A stretch of 64,000 nucleotides of DNA from Pelethousia sp034928145 (GTDB lineage: Bacteria; Bacillota; Clostridia; Christensenellales; CAG-138): contig JAYFPE010000029.1 in NCBI GenBank assembly GCA_034928145.1, positions 1-64,000 of the forward strand, written 5' to 3'. Below, piece by piece: positions 8,232-16,054 of this stretch. Position numbers and translations under genes: made by a program. How positions within the stretch are numbered: the stretch's first letter is position 1; the number at the start of each line of letters is the position of its first letter. A model generated the notes under the pieces. The model was not told the origin of the DNA. It saw only the letters and a program-made list of their open reading frames with translations, and made no database searches.

Positions 8232-9220
8232 TTGTCTCCCTCCGGTTCTGCCTTCGCAGCCTTAATCTGCTCCCTGACGGGCATGCGCAGCCATTCTTTC
8301 CACACCGAGATGTCTGTGTCGTGAACCTTCTTAGAATAGCCCGACAGGATTTTCTGCTCCTTGCCGTTTAATTGCTTAAAAGCCGCCAGGTTTTCATGGG
8401 CGTTCTCGTCTGCAAGAGAGAGAGGCTGTTTGTCGTGGGTGCGGATGCCTTTTTGGAGATATTTTCGTTCCAGGTCTACGGCGCAGAACATCGGCTTGCT
8501 GGCATACTGATAACTCTCTTCCGTAAAATACAGGTACGGTTCGTTTTCCGCAAGCCAGTGAAGATAGCCCATGTATTGCCCATCCCGATCACCTTGACCG
8601 GCCGGGACATCTGTTTCGTCCAGATTCAGCAGTTCTGCCGCCAGTTCCGCTTCTTTCTCATCCGAAGACCGCATGTGCGTTGCAATCAGCTTCAATACCC
8701 GGGAATCGTGAACCTGGAAAAGCGCCCATACCAGATCGTGGATATAACGCCCATTTTTGTTTCGTTTAAAAATCAACTCCGCCGCCAACGGTAATATATC
8801 CCGATCCTTATAAACGCTTATTAAAACCGATACGGCCACGTCCAGCGTTTCCTCATATTCATCCTCGGGGATTTCATCGCCGCAACCGGTTTCCACAATC
8901 CATTTGAGAACGGGATATACCGAATCCCGCTTGGAAGACAGGTAATCGACATCGTAAGCTTTAGCGCCTCTGATTTGATTTGCAATGCGTATCGCGATTA
9001 TATTGCGCGGGCTTAAATATCTTTGGATTTTTAGCGCCTCTATCTGCCCGCGCAGTATGAACAGGCAGGGGAACGTGAGCCTGCGGTCGTTCAGCAGACC
9101 GGCGGCATGCTGAACGTTTCTTCGGAACGCTTCGCTTAAAGCGGCCCTGCATTTGTCCGCCCCTTCGTTTATCCGGATTTGATCCAGATAGCTGCGGTCG
9201 CTTGAATTGCCTGAATCCAT
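8228..9220 (-). CDS. Uncharacterised helical protein co-expressed with transglutaminase
   Basis: I do not recognise a named family. The 330 residues are charged, soluble and apparently all helical. Repeated helix pairs in the middle (VYPVLKWIVETG, VSVLISVYKDRDILPLAAELI, HDLVWALFQVHDSRVLKLIATHM, EAELAAELL) suggest HEAT-like repeats. The last 100 residues are rich in Lys and Gln. It is the first gene of a two-gene operon with tgl (4-base overlap), with AAAGGGG upstream of its ATG. A role in spore coat assembly, as partner or substrate of Tgl, is inferred only from linkage. Confidence 0.7.
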   Translation of the reverse strand: MDSGNSSDRSYLDQIRINEGADKCRAALSEAFRRNVQHAAGLLNDRRLTFPCLFILRGQIEALKIQRYLSPRNIIAIRIANQIRGAKAYDVDYLSSKRDSVYPVLKWIVETGCGDEIPEDEYEETLDVAVSVLISVYKDRDILPLAAELIFKRNKNGRYIHDLVWALFQVHDSRVLKLIATHMRSSDEKEAELAAELLNLDETDVPAGQGDRDGQYMGYLHWLAENEPYLYFTEESYQYASKPMFCAVDLERKYLQKGIRTHDKQPLSLADENAHENLAAFKQLNGKEQKILSGYSKKVHDTDISVWKEWLRMPVREQIKAAKAEPEGDK

Positions 9221-9288
9221 AAAACAAGCCCCTTTCTCTTATTCCCACCCCACACTGGAACAGCCGGGGCTATCTGGGGTTTACACCT

Positions 9289-9297
9289 TATTCTATG
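9289..9297 (-). promoter_or_regulatory. Sigma-K-like -10 upstream of the tgl operon
   Basis: CATAGAATA on the minus strand fits the sigma-K -10 consensus CATAnnnTA, with an AC 15 bases upstream (consensus 16-17). It lies about 70 bases before the first gene. In B. subtilis tgl is expressed in the late mother cell, which agrees. Confidence 0.35.
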
Positions 9298-9404
9298 GTA
9301 TTAAGGCAGGACGTTTTTGTTCCTTGAAACGGGTGAAGAAAGTGGGGCCGTCTTATGTTATACTCAGATAAAGTCTATTTATATTTGTTGGGAGATTGCT
9401 GCAT

Positions 9405-9881
9405 ATGAACCAAACAATAATGCTGCGGGAGCTCTATGATGAAGATGTACCGTTGTTCAAAAAATGGTTATATCTGACGCATGTCGCCGAATGGTACCAT
9501 GATCCACTAGATTGGATTGACGAAGTTGAAAAGAGAAATAGTGATTATATATGGTTGCGCCATTTCATTGTTGATGTTGACGGGAAACCCATAGGTTTTT
9601 GCCAGTATTATGAATACTGCAACAGCGGCGAGGATTGGCATGGCAATGCTGAAATTGAAGGCACCTATAGCATTGATTATATGATTGGTGATACTTCTTA
9701 CCTGAAAAAGGGCTATGGGAAAGCGATTGTCAAGCAACTGATTGAAATGATTAAGTCCTATGAAAATGCCAAACGTATCATTGTCCAGCCAGAGCCTGAA
9801 AATAAGCCATCCTGCAATACACTGCTATCCTGTGGTTTTTATTTTGATGAAACAAACGGAATTTATTTAATGAAATTGTGA
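9405..9881 (+). CDS. GNAT acetyltransferase (aminoglycoside 6'-N-acetyltransferase-like)
   Basis: The 158-residue protein shows the GNAT pattern of AAC(6')-like enzymes: ITLREL-type start (IMLRELYDEDV), HFIVDVDGKPIGFCQYY, IDYMIGD, the acetyl-CoA loop YLKKGYGKAIVKQLIE, and IIVQPEPENKPSCNTLLSCGF. These transfer acetyl from acetyl-CoA to an amine. Actual drug acetylation cannot be deduced. The ATG at 9405 has GGGAG about 10 bases upstream; a TTG three codons earlier is less likely. It stands alone between the tgl operon and the nucleotidase. Confidence 0.82.
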   Translation: MNQTIMLRELYDEDVPLFKKWLYLTHVAEWYHDPLDWIDEVEKRNSDYIWLRHFIVDVDGKPIGFCQYYEYCNSGEDWHGNAEIEGTYSIDYMIGDTSYLKKGYGKAIVKQLIEMIKSYENAKRIIVQPEPENKPSCNTLLSCGFYFDETNGIYLMKL

Positions 9882-10068
9882 AGCAAATGATTATACTCCT
9901 CCCTGCATCTTACGCCCATATCTCACACCCCGTCGTTCCATGCCTGCCGGTTCTGCTCCGTCTCCAGTTAAAGTATGAATATATATGGCCGGATATATGG
10001 CCGGATGAGGCTGGGTATGGTAAAATAACATTACCACCTGGATAAAATTGTATATGGAGGAAACGAAC

Positions 10069-11736
10069 ATGAGGAAAATCCTAACCGTTCTTGCTGTGCT
10101 TGCGATGCTCCTGACCACGGCGTGTGCCCAAACGCCTGCGACGGCCCCTGTAACTGCAGAGCCGACGCCGGTTGCTACGGAAGCGCCTGCCCAACTGCAA
10201 AAGGACTTGGTTATCCTGTATACAAACGACGTGCATTGCGCTGTAGATGACGCCATCGGCTATGCGGGCCTGGCGGCTTACAAGAAGCAATTGGAAGCTG
10301 ATGGCAACCACGTGCTGCTCGTGGATGTGGGGGACGCCGTGCAGGGCGCGCCCATCGGCACGGTTTCCAAAGGCTCCATCATCATCGATATCATGAACGA
10401 GGTCGGCTATGATGTGGCGACGATCGGCAACCATGAGTTCGATTACGGCATGCCCCGCTTCTTCGAGCTGGTGGAGCAGGCCAATTTCCCCTATGTGAGC
10501 GCTAACTTTACAGATCTAAAGACCGGCGAGCCGGTGCTAGAGCCTTATACCATGCTGGAAGTGGACGGCCTGAAATTCGCCTTTGTTGGCATCACCACGC
10601 CCAAAACCCTCACGACTTCCACGCCGGCCTATTTCCAGGATGAGACCGGCGAGTTCGTTTACGGCTTCTTGCAGGATGCCACGGGCGAAAAGGTATACGC
10701 CGCCGTGCAATCCGCCGTGGATGCGGCCCGGGCCGCGGGTGCGGATTATGTGATCGGCCTGGCGCATCTCGGGATCACCATGGATGCTTCGCCCTGGACT
10801 TCCAGCGAAGTGATCCTGAATACCGCCGGCATCGATGTGGTGCTGGATGGCCATTCCCACAGCGTGCTCGAATCCGAGCGGGTCAAGAATAAGAATGGGG
10901 AATGGACGCTGCTCTCTTCTACGGGTACCAAGCTTGAATCCATCGGCATGCTGCTTTTGACCAAATCCGGCAATATCACCACCGGCCTAATCAGCGATTA
11001 CGCCGAAAAGGACGCGGATGTGGACGGCTTCATCAAATCCGCCCAGGCGGAATTTGAAGAGATGCTCGGCACCGTAGTGGCGAAGACGGATGTTGATCTC
11101 ACCATCACCGAGCCTGGCACGGATGTGCGCATCGTCCGCAATGCTGAAACCAACTTGGGCGATCTTTGCGCCGATGCTTATCGCGCCATCGGCGGTGCGG
11201 ATATCGCCATCGTCAACGGCGGCGGCGTTCGCGCCTCCATTCCGGCCGGGGACATCACCCTAGGCCAGATCATCTCCGTGCATCCCTTCGGCAATTCCCT
11301 CTGCGTAATTGAAGCCACGGGCCAGGAGATTTTGGACGCGCTGGAAATGAGCGTGCGCGTCACGCCGGAAGAGAACGGCGGCTTCCTGCAGGTTTCCGGC
11401 CTCAGCTTTGAGATCAACGTCAAAACGCCTTCCTCCGTAACGCTGGATGAGAACGGCCTCTTCGTTTCCGTGGATGGAGACCGCCGGGTCCAGAATGTAA
11501 TGGTGGGCGATCAGCCCATTGACCCGGCCAAGACCTACACGCTCGCCAGCCACGACTACCTCATCAAAAACGCGGGCGACGGCTACACCATGTTCCAGGA
11601 TAATACCCTGCTGCAAGATTCCATCATGCTGGATAACCAGGTGCTCATCAATTACATCACCGACTACCTTGACGGCGTGATCGGCGCGGATTACGCCGAA
11701 CCCTACGGCCAGGAGCGCATCATTTCCGCCAAATAA
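10069..11736 (+). CDS. 5'-nucleotidase / 2',3'-cyclic phosphodiesterase lipoprotein (UshA family)
   Basis: The 555-residue precursor has a lipoprotein signal (MRKILTVL to LTTAC, Cys about residue 20) and a Pro/Thr/Ala linker, so it is anchored outside the membrane. The metallophosphatase domain carries LYTNDVHC, GNHEFDYG and DGHSH. The C-terminal 5'-nucleotidase domain carries NLGDLCADAY, NGGGVRASI and HPFGNSL. It hydrolyses extracellular nucleotides to nucleosides and phosphate. GGAGG precedes the ATG. The nucleoside importer at 29-34 kb could take up its products. Confidence 0.93.
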   Translation: MRKILTVLAVLAMLLTTACAQTPATAPVTAEPTPVATEAPAQLQKDLVILYTNDVHCAVDDAIGYAGLAAYKKQLEADGNHVLLVDVGDAVQGAPIGTVSKGSIIIDIMNEVGYDVATIGNHEFDYGMPRFFELVEQANFPYVSANFTDLKTGEPVLEPYTMLEVDGLKFAFVGITTPKTLTTSTPAYFQDETGEFVYGFLQDATGEKVYAAVQSAVDAARAAGADYVIGLAHLGITMDASPWTSSEVILNTAGIDVVLDGHSHSVLESERVKNKNGEWTLLSSTGTKLESIGMLLLTKSGNITTGLISDYAEKDADVDGFIKSAQAEFEEMLGTVVAKTDVDLTITEPGTDVRIVRNAETNLGDLCADAYRAIGGADIAIVNGGGVRASIPAGDITLGQIISVHPFGNSLCVIEATGQEILDALEMSVRVTPEENGGFLQVSGLSFEINVKTPSSVTLDENGLFVSVDGDRRVQNVMVGDQPIDPAKTYTLASHDYLIKNAGDGYTMFQDNTLLQDSIMLDNQVLINYITDYLDGVIGADYAEPYGQERIISAK

Positions 11737-11757
11737 AGCGGCGCAAAACGAACGGCC

Positions 11758-11796
11758 GAGCTCCCCCGGCATTGCGGGGGAGCTCTCTTGTTTTTA
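11758..11796 (+). terminator. Terminator after the 5'-nucleotidase
   Basis: GAGCTCCCCC pairs perfectly with GGGGGAGCTC around an eight-base loop, followed by TCTTGTTTTT. Confidence 0.88.
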
Positions 11797-12378
11797 AACG
11801 AACCGCTGCGGGAACTGGTGCATGATGCCGGCGGAAAAGTAATCCGCCATCTCCATGGCCTCCCGCTCAACCTGGTCAAAGGCCGCGATATCGGCAGGGT
11901 AATTGCCTGCCAGGCGTGCGGTCACCTCCTTGGTGGTCAGCTCAAGGTGGGCATAAAGCATGTTGCGCATCGCTTCCCGCTCAAAAAAAGGGTTGATGCT
12001 GCTAAAAGCATCCGCCATTTGATCGGCGTTTTGATACCAGCGTCGCGTAAGCGCCTGTGCCTGCTCCGTTTGGCCATTGCGCAGGGCTGTGATCAGCTCG
12101 GCTCCGATCTGTAGGTGTAGCGTCAAAAGCTGCTCGATGGTGTTTGCCACGCCGGCCGGATAATAGCGGGCAAAAATCTTGGCGAAATCCGCCGGGTTTT
12201 GCAGCAGACGAGCCGTGGTGGCGCTTTGATCCTTCAGCCGCTCCGCAATGCTGATGAGCAGAAGGCGCGTCCAATACACGTGCTGGGACCAAACCAGCCG
12301 CATGTCGGCCAGCAGTTCAAACTGCCTAATGGGGTTGGGGCAGAAGGTCATATCCGGCATCCCTTGTGAACGATTCAT
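11794..12378 (-). CDS. Conserved helical protein of unknown function
   Basis: This 194-residue protein appears fully helical: RLVWSQHVYWTRLLLIS, DFAKIFARYYP, LLTLHLQIGAELI, WYQNADQMADAFSSINPFF, MLYAHLELTTKEV and FDQVEREAMEMADY. I recall similar proteins in Bacilli and Clostridia without an assigned role. Regularly spaced His residues (WSQHVYW, TLHLQI, YAHLEL) could bind a metal or flavin in a bundle; that is inference. It is convergent with the nucleotidase, and AGGAG precedes its ATG. Confidence 0.7.
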   Translation of the reverse strand: MNRSQGMPDMTFCPNPIRQFELLADMRLVWSQHVYWTRLLLISIAERLKDQSATTARLLQNPADFAKIFARYYPAGVANTIEQLLTLHLQIGAELITALRNGQTEQAQALTRRWYQNADQMADAFSSINPFFEREAMRNMLYAHLELTTKEVTARLAGNYPADIAAFDQVEREAMEMADYFSAGIMHQFPQRFV

Positions 12379-12435
12379 AGAAGGAACTCCTTAGATATTT
12401 ATTAGCAGCATATGCAGCCCCGCGGGTTTTGCTCC

Positions 12436-12463
12436 CGGGGCGGATGCTCTCGGGGCGGATGCT
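12436..12463. repeat. 13-bp direct repeat
   Basis: CGGGGCGGATGCT occurs at 12436-12448 and again at 12451-12463 in a gap between divergent genes. No function is apparent. Confidence 0.6.
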
Positions 12464-12480
12464 TCCCGGCGTTTGGTCGA

Positions 12481-12509
12481 TTGCCCCTCGCGTGGCCGCA
12501 TGATATAAT
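12481..12509 (+). promoter_or_regulatory. Sigma-A promoter of the GNAT/deaminase/CDGSH cluster
   Basis: TTGCCC, a 17-base spacer and TATAAT. Transcription would start near 12516, giving a leader of about 110 bases before the GNAT gene. Confidence 0.6.
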
Positions 12510-12556
12510 GTTTTAAGCAAAAGATCATATGTATCGCTGAAACGGGGGAAACGAAT

Positions 12557-12631
12557 ATGCAGCGGATGCCCATATTGTTCGCAGGCCGCGTGATAGGCGC
12601 CCTTTTCATGGCAGGGCGTCTCCTTGGTTAA
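12557..12631 (+). CDS. Possible 24-residue leader peptide
   Basis: An ATG with AACGGGGGAAACG upstream opens a short hydrophobic reading frame (MQRMPILFAGRV, then IGALFMAGRLLG) ending in TAA. It overlaps the TTG start of the next gene by 8 bases. The better ribosome binding site belongs to this peptide, so translation of the acetyltransferase may depend on it. No homologue is known to me. Confidence 0.35.
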   Translation: MQRMPILFAGRVIGALFMAGRLLG

Positions 12632-13355
12632 GCTAAATAAGCTGGCCCCGTTCTTTGCCGGATGGGAGAAGGCGATGATCCTTTCTTGCCTGCAGGGCCA
12701 CATGGGCTATGCCCTGGCCGACAATGAGGATAACCCTGCCGCAGCCCAGCTTGTCGTGGGCGACTTCTGCTTCTTTGCGGGTGTGCCCAGCAAGGCTTTG
12801 GCGGCCCGGGCGGCCGCGCCAATCATTGTGCCCGGGGATGAGGCTTGGGGAGAGGCGGTCGAAGCCGCCTGGGGCGATGGGGTGGAAAAGGCTCTGCGCT
12901 ATGCTGTCAAAAAAGAGCCGACCGCATTCGATACCGAAAAATTAACCGGCTATGCGCAAGCGCTGCCGGAGCCCTACGCCCTGCGGGCCATTGATGCGGA
13001 ACTTTACGGCCTGGCCCTGCAAGAAGATTGGTCTAAAGACCTTTGCTCGCAATTTGCCGATTATGCCGATTACCGGTCAAGGGGGCTGGGCGTTGCCGTG
13101 CTCTACGGGGATCAGTTGGTTTCCGGCGCATCCTCCTATGCCGTGTATAACGGCGGTATCGAGATCGAGATCGATAGCAAAGGGGCGTTCCGGGGCCGGG
13201 GTTTGGCCACGGCCTGCGGCGCCGGGCTTATCCTGGAATGTCTGCGGCGCGGCCTCTACCCGGGCTGGGATGCGCACGATCTGCGCTCCATGGCCCTGGC
13301 GGAAAAACTGGGCTACCGCCTGGATTATTCCTATACGGTCTACATAAAAAGATAG
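12624..13355 (+). CDS. GNAT acetyltransferase of the PF12746 type
   Basis: The 243-residue protein has the two-part layout of this family. The N-terminal part contains WEKAMILSCLQGHMGYA and VGDFCFFAGVPS. The C-terminal GNAT core contains GVAVLYGDQLVSGASSYAVYNGGIEIEIDS, the acetyl-CoA loop AFRGRGLATACGA, and AEKLGYRLDYSY. Substrate unknown. The start is a TTG, chosen because the family begins about 20 residues before the SCLQG motif. An ATG at 12675 would remove conserved residues. Confidence 0.82.
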   Translation: MVKLNKLAPFFAGWEKAMILSCLQGHMGYALADNEDNPAAAQLVVGDFCFFAGVPSKALAARAAAPIIVPGDEAWGEAVEAAWGDGVEKALRYAVKKEPTAFDTEKLTGYAQALPEPYALRAIDAELYGLALQEDWSKDLCSQFADYADYRSRGLGVAVLYGDQLVSGASSYAVYNGGIEIEIDSKGAFRGRGLATACGAGLILECLRRGLYPGWDAHDLRSMALAEKLGYRLDYSYTVYIKR

Positions 13356-13393
13356 CGCGCCCGAGGGGTTAGCGATCAAGATGGAGGTAAGCT

Positions 13394-13885
13394 ATGCAAG
13401 CAGAGAAAATATGGGACGAAACGCGCGACGAAGCCTTTATGCGCCAGGCCCTGCGCCTTTCCGAGGCTGCCGTGGCGCACGGCAACGAGCCGTTTGGCGC
13501 GGTGCTGGTCAAGGATGGGGAAATCGTATATACCAACGAAAACCAAATCTATTCGGCCACAGATCCTACCTTCCACGCGGAGGCGGGCTTGTTGCGGCGC
13601 TTCTTTCAAGAAACGCAGATAACGGATTTGCGGGAGTATACCCTATATTCCAGCTGCGAGCCCTGCTTTATGTGCTGCGGGGCCATGGTTTGGGCCAAGC
13701 TGGGGCGGCTGGTCTATGGGGCAAGCGATATCGACCTATGCGCCCTGCTGGGAGAGCAAGGCAGCGCCTGCTGCGAGCTGGTTTTCGGCCATTCGGGCTG
13801 GAAGCCGGTTGTGCGCGGCGGCGTGCTTCGAGAGGAAAGCCTGCGTATTCTGGCCGGTTATTTTGGGGCGCACGCCAAAGGCTGA
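13394..13885 (+). CDS. Nucleoside deaminase (CDA/guanine deaminase superfamily)
   Basis: The zinc-dependent deaminase motifs are present: HAEAGLL with the zinc His and catalytic Glu, and SSCEPCFMCCGAM with the PCxxC zinc pair. At 163 residues it resembles guanine deaminase or TadA-like enzymes acting on a base or nucleoside. The exact substrate is unclear. TGGAGG precedes the ATG. It lies 38 bases after the GNAT gene and about 100 bases before the CDGSH gene, probably one transcript. Confidence 0.87.
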   Translation: MQAEKIWDETRDEAFMRQALRLSEAAVAHGNEPFGAVLVKDGEIVYTNENQIYSATDPTFHAEAGLLRRFFQETQITDLREYTLYSSCEPCFMCCGAMVWAKLGRLVYGASDIDLCALLGEQGSACCELVFGHSGWKPVVRGGVLREESLRILAGYFGAHAKG

Positions 13886-13981
13886 GGCGCTGCCATGCAG
13901 GGCGTAGGGCCTATCCTGCGTATCATGAATGCAGTGGCCGCGTGGGTGGCCGGAAAATTGAATGTAGTTAGGGAAGCGCAT

Positions 13982-14668
13982 ATGCCGGAAAAGACAACGC
14001 CGCGAATCAAGATCCAGCCAAACGGGCCCTATATTGTTACGGGCAACGTGCCGCTATATGAACTGATCATCGAACCCAAGGGCAAGGGATATGTTTACCG
14101 CCAGGGCCGGGCGTTCCCCAGGCGGGAGCAATATGCCCTCTGCCGCTGCGGCCAATCGGCTAATATGCCTTTTTGTGATGGCGCGCATATAGCCTGCGCC
14201 TTTCGCGGCGGCGAGCGGGCCAGCCGCAAACCCTACCGCACGCAAGCGGTAACCTACCACGGCCCAGGTATCGACCTGACGGATGTGGAAGAGCTTTGCG
14301 CTTTCGCGCGCTTTTGCCACGCGGAGGAAGGCAACGTATGGGAACTGACGCTGCGCTCCGCAGACCCGCACTTAAAGGAGATGGCTATCAAAACGGCTGT
14401 GGAGTGCCCGGCCGGCCGCCTTGTCGCCTGGGATAAGGAAACGGGGGAGGCCATCGAGCCTAGCTACGAGCCCTCCATCGTGCTCCTGCAGGATCCGGAG
14501 CGGAATTGCAGCGGCCCCCTGTGGGTGCGGGGCGGCATCCAAATCGAAGGGGCGGACGGCTATGCATACGAGGTGCGCAACCGCGTGACCCTGTGCCGCT
14601 GCGGCAGGTCCCGCAACATGCCATTTTGTGACGCCGCGCACGTATCTTGGGGATTTAAGGATCAATAG
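13982..14668 (+). CDS. Double CDGSH iron-sulfur domain protein
   Basis: Two CDGSH-type [2Fe-2S] motifs are present: CRCGQSANMPFCDGAH near residue 50 and CRCGRSRNMPFCDAAH near the C-terminus. The second has Ala where the consensus has Gly. Between them, ELCAFARFCH and the LVAWDKETGEAIEPSYEP region resemble the DUF1271/Fer4_19 part found in many bacterial members. It probably carries electrons or iron-sulfur clusters in the cytosol. The ATG at 13982 has AGGGAAG upstream and gives 228 residues; an upstream ATG at 13895 adds a non-conserved tail. Confidence 0.88.
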   Translation: MPEKTTPRIKIQPNGPYIVTGNVPLYELIIEPKGKGYVYRQGRAFPRREQYALCRCGQSANMPFCDGAHIACAFRGGERASRKPYRTQAVTYHGPGIDLTDVEELCAFARFCHAEEGNVWELTLRSADPHLKEMAIKTAVECPAGRLVAWDKETGEAIEPSYEPSIVLLQDPERNCSGPLWVRGGIQIEGADGYAYEVRNRVTLCRCGRSRNMPFCDAAHVSWGFKDQ

Positions 14669-14743
14669 CGGGCTGAAAGATCCAAAATAACCAGGGCCGA
14701 AGGGTCAACTTGAATAGAGGATATCGAATTTGCTTCAAATCAA

Positions 14744-14772
14744 CACGGGGAACGGCTTTGCCGTTCCCCGTG
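14744..14772. terminator. Bidirectional terminator
   Basis: CACGGGGAACGGC and GCCGTTCCCCGTG form a 13-bp stem with a three-base loop between the convergent CDGSH and GAPDH-like genes. T runs are weak on both sides. Confidence 0.65.
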
Positions 14773-14797
14773 CTTGTGTGCACTCCTTTCGGGGCGG

Positions 14798-16021
14798 CTA
14801 AATCAGGTTTTTATCCACATACTTGGCCAGCTTGCCCATGCAGTTCACATAGCAGCCGAATTCGTTATCATACCAGCCGAAAATCTTGGCGTGGGTTACG
14901 GGGATGTTTTGCTCCGCAGCCGCGTCCAGGGAAAGGGAGCCGGTACGGGTGTGGCTTTCCCTGCCTTCGATAACAACTGCGGCCCGGCAGCCCGCCAGAT
15001 CGGCGGAAACGTTTTGCCGCTCGCTGTAAATGAGCAGGTCTTTTTGCGGGCCCGCGGCGGCCTTGCGGTAGATGTCATTGATAAAATCCCGCGTGATGAC
15101 CGGCGTGCCGCCGGCATCGAAAACAGTGCGGAAGGTGAGGCTCAGGGAGATCAGAGAGACCGTGCTGGCGGGCACCTGAATGGAATCGGCCATAAAACCT
15201 ACCCGCTTGATGCCAGGGATAATCTCCTCCAGCGCGATGGCGGCGTCCGTAGCGGTGGGGATCAGGTTGTTGAACACGGCGCGGTTGCGGCGCAGATCTT
15301 TGCTGCCGGCCCCGGGCGGCGCATCCAAAATGCCCTGGCTGTTAGCGGCGGCGTGCACGGTGGTCATGGAGGCGGTGATGATATCGGCGGTCTCCCTGGT
15401 ATCGACCAGCGGTTTTACCATGTGCGTGAGGCCCGTAGTGGTGCAGCTGGCCGCGGAGATGATGTTATGCCGCAAAGGGTCATAGCCCGCGTGGTTGATG
15501 CCATAGACGAAGGTGGCGCAATCTGCGGGCAGGGGGTGGCCCACATCGGCGGTTTTAAAGGGAGCGCTGAGGATCACCTTCTCCGCGCCCGCCTCCAAAT
15601 GGCCGCGCAGGCTGCCCTTGCTATAACCGGCCGGGCGGGTGGGGTCTAAAAAAGCGCCGGTGCAATCGATCACGAGGCGCACGCCCGCCTGCGCCCAGCC
15701 GATATCCCGGGGGTTGCGCGCGCTGGTCAGCAGCTGCACGGGCAGGCCGCAAAGCTCGATGCGGGCCTCTGCGCGATTGATGACCCTGGCCTCGCAGCTT
15801 TGGCCCGTATATCCGTAGAGGAAGCGATCCAGCGTGCCATAGGTGGAATCCGTAGTCAGGTAGGCAATGGCGTCTTCCAGGCTTCGGCCCAGTTCCCGGC
15901 CCGCGTTGATCACGATGCCGTCGTAATATTTCTGCTGGAGGTTATTCCATAGCGTAAGCTTGCCTATGCGGCCGATGCCGTTGATCCCCAAGATGCGCCG
16001 GCCTTCTGTTTTAAGTTCCAA
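14798..16021 (-). CDS. Divergent GAPDH-family dehydrogenase
   Basis: The 407 residues span both GAPDH domains: GINGIGRIGK (NAD binding), the active-site Cys in SAASCTTTGL (C193), the base His in MTTVHAAANSQ, LIPTATDAA, and WYDNEFG near the end. It differs from glycolytic GAPDH. It is about 70 residues longer, with inserts before the Cys. Canonical SCTTNCLAP is SCTTTGL, TGAA is TDAA, and the phosphate-binding Arg of AFRVP is missing (DSIQVPAS). It may use another aldehyde. TTG start with GGAGGAG upstream. It is the second gene of an operon, 33 bases after the PPDK-like gene. Confidence 0.8.
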   Translation of the reverse strand: MELKTEGRRILGINGIGRIGKLTLWNNLQQKYYDGIVINAGRELGRSLEDAIAYLTTDSTYGTLDRFLYGYTGQSCEARVINRAEARIELCGLPVQLLTSARNPRDIGWAQAGVRLVIDCTGAFLDPTRPAGYSKGSLRGHLEAGAEKVILSAPFKTADVGHPLPADCATFVYGINHAGYDPLRHNIISAASCTTTGLTHMVKPLVDTRETADIITASMTTVHAAANSQGILDAPPGAGSKDLRRNRAVFNNLIPTATDAAIALEEIIPGIKRVGFMADSIQVPASTVSLISLSLTFRTVFDAGGTPVITRDFINDIYRKAAAGPQKDLLIYSERQNVSADLAGCRAAVVIEGRESHTRTGSLSLDAAAEQNIPVTHAKIFGWYDNEFGCYVNCMGKLAKYVDKNLI

Positions 16022-16054
16022 AAGATGCTCCTCCTCTGATGGGCAATTAGATGA

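Noticed and set aside
14774..15649. Plus-strand frame of 291 codons over the GAPDH-like gene
   Set aside because: Antisense shadow; composition and lack of motifs argue against a gene.
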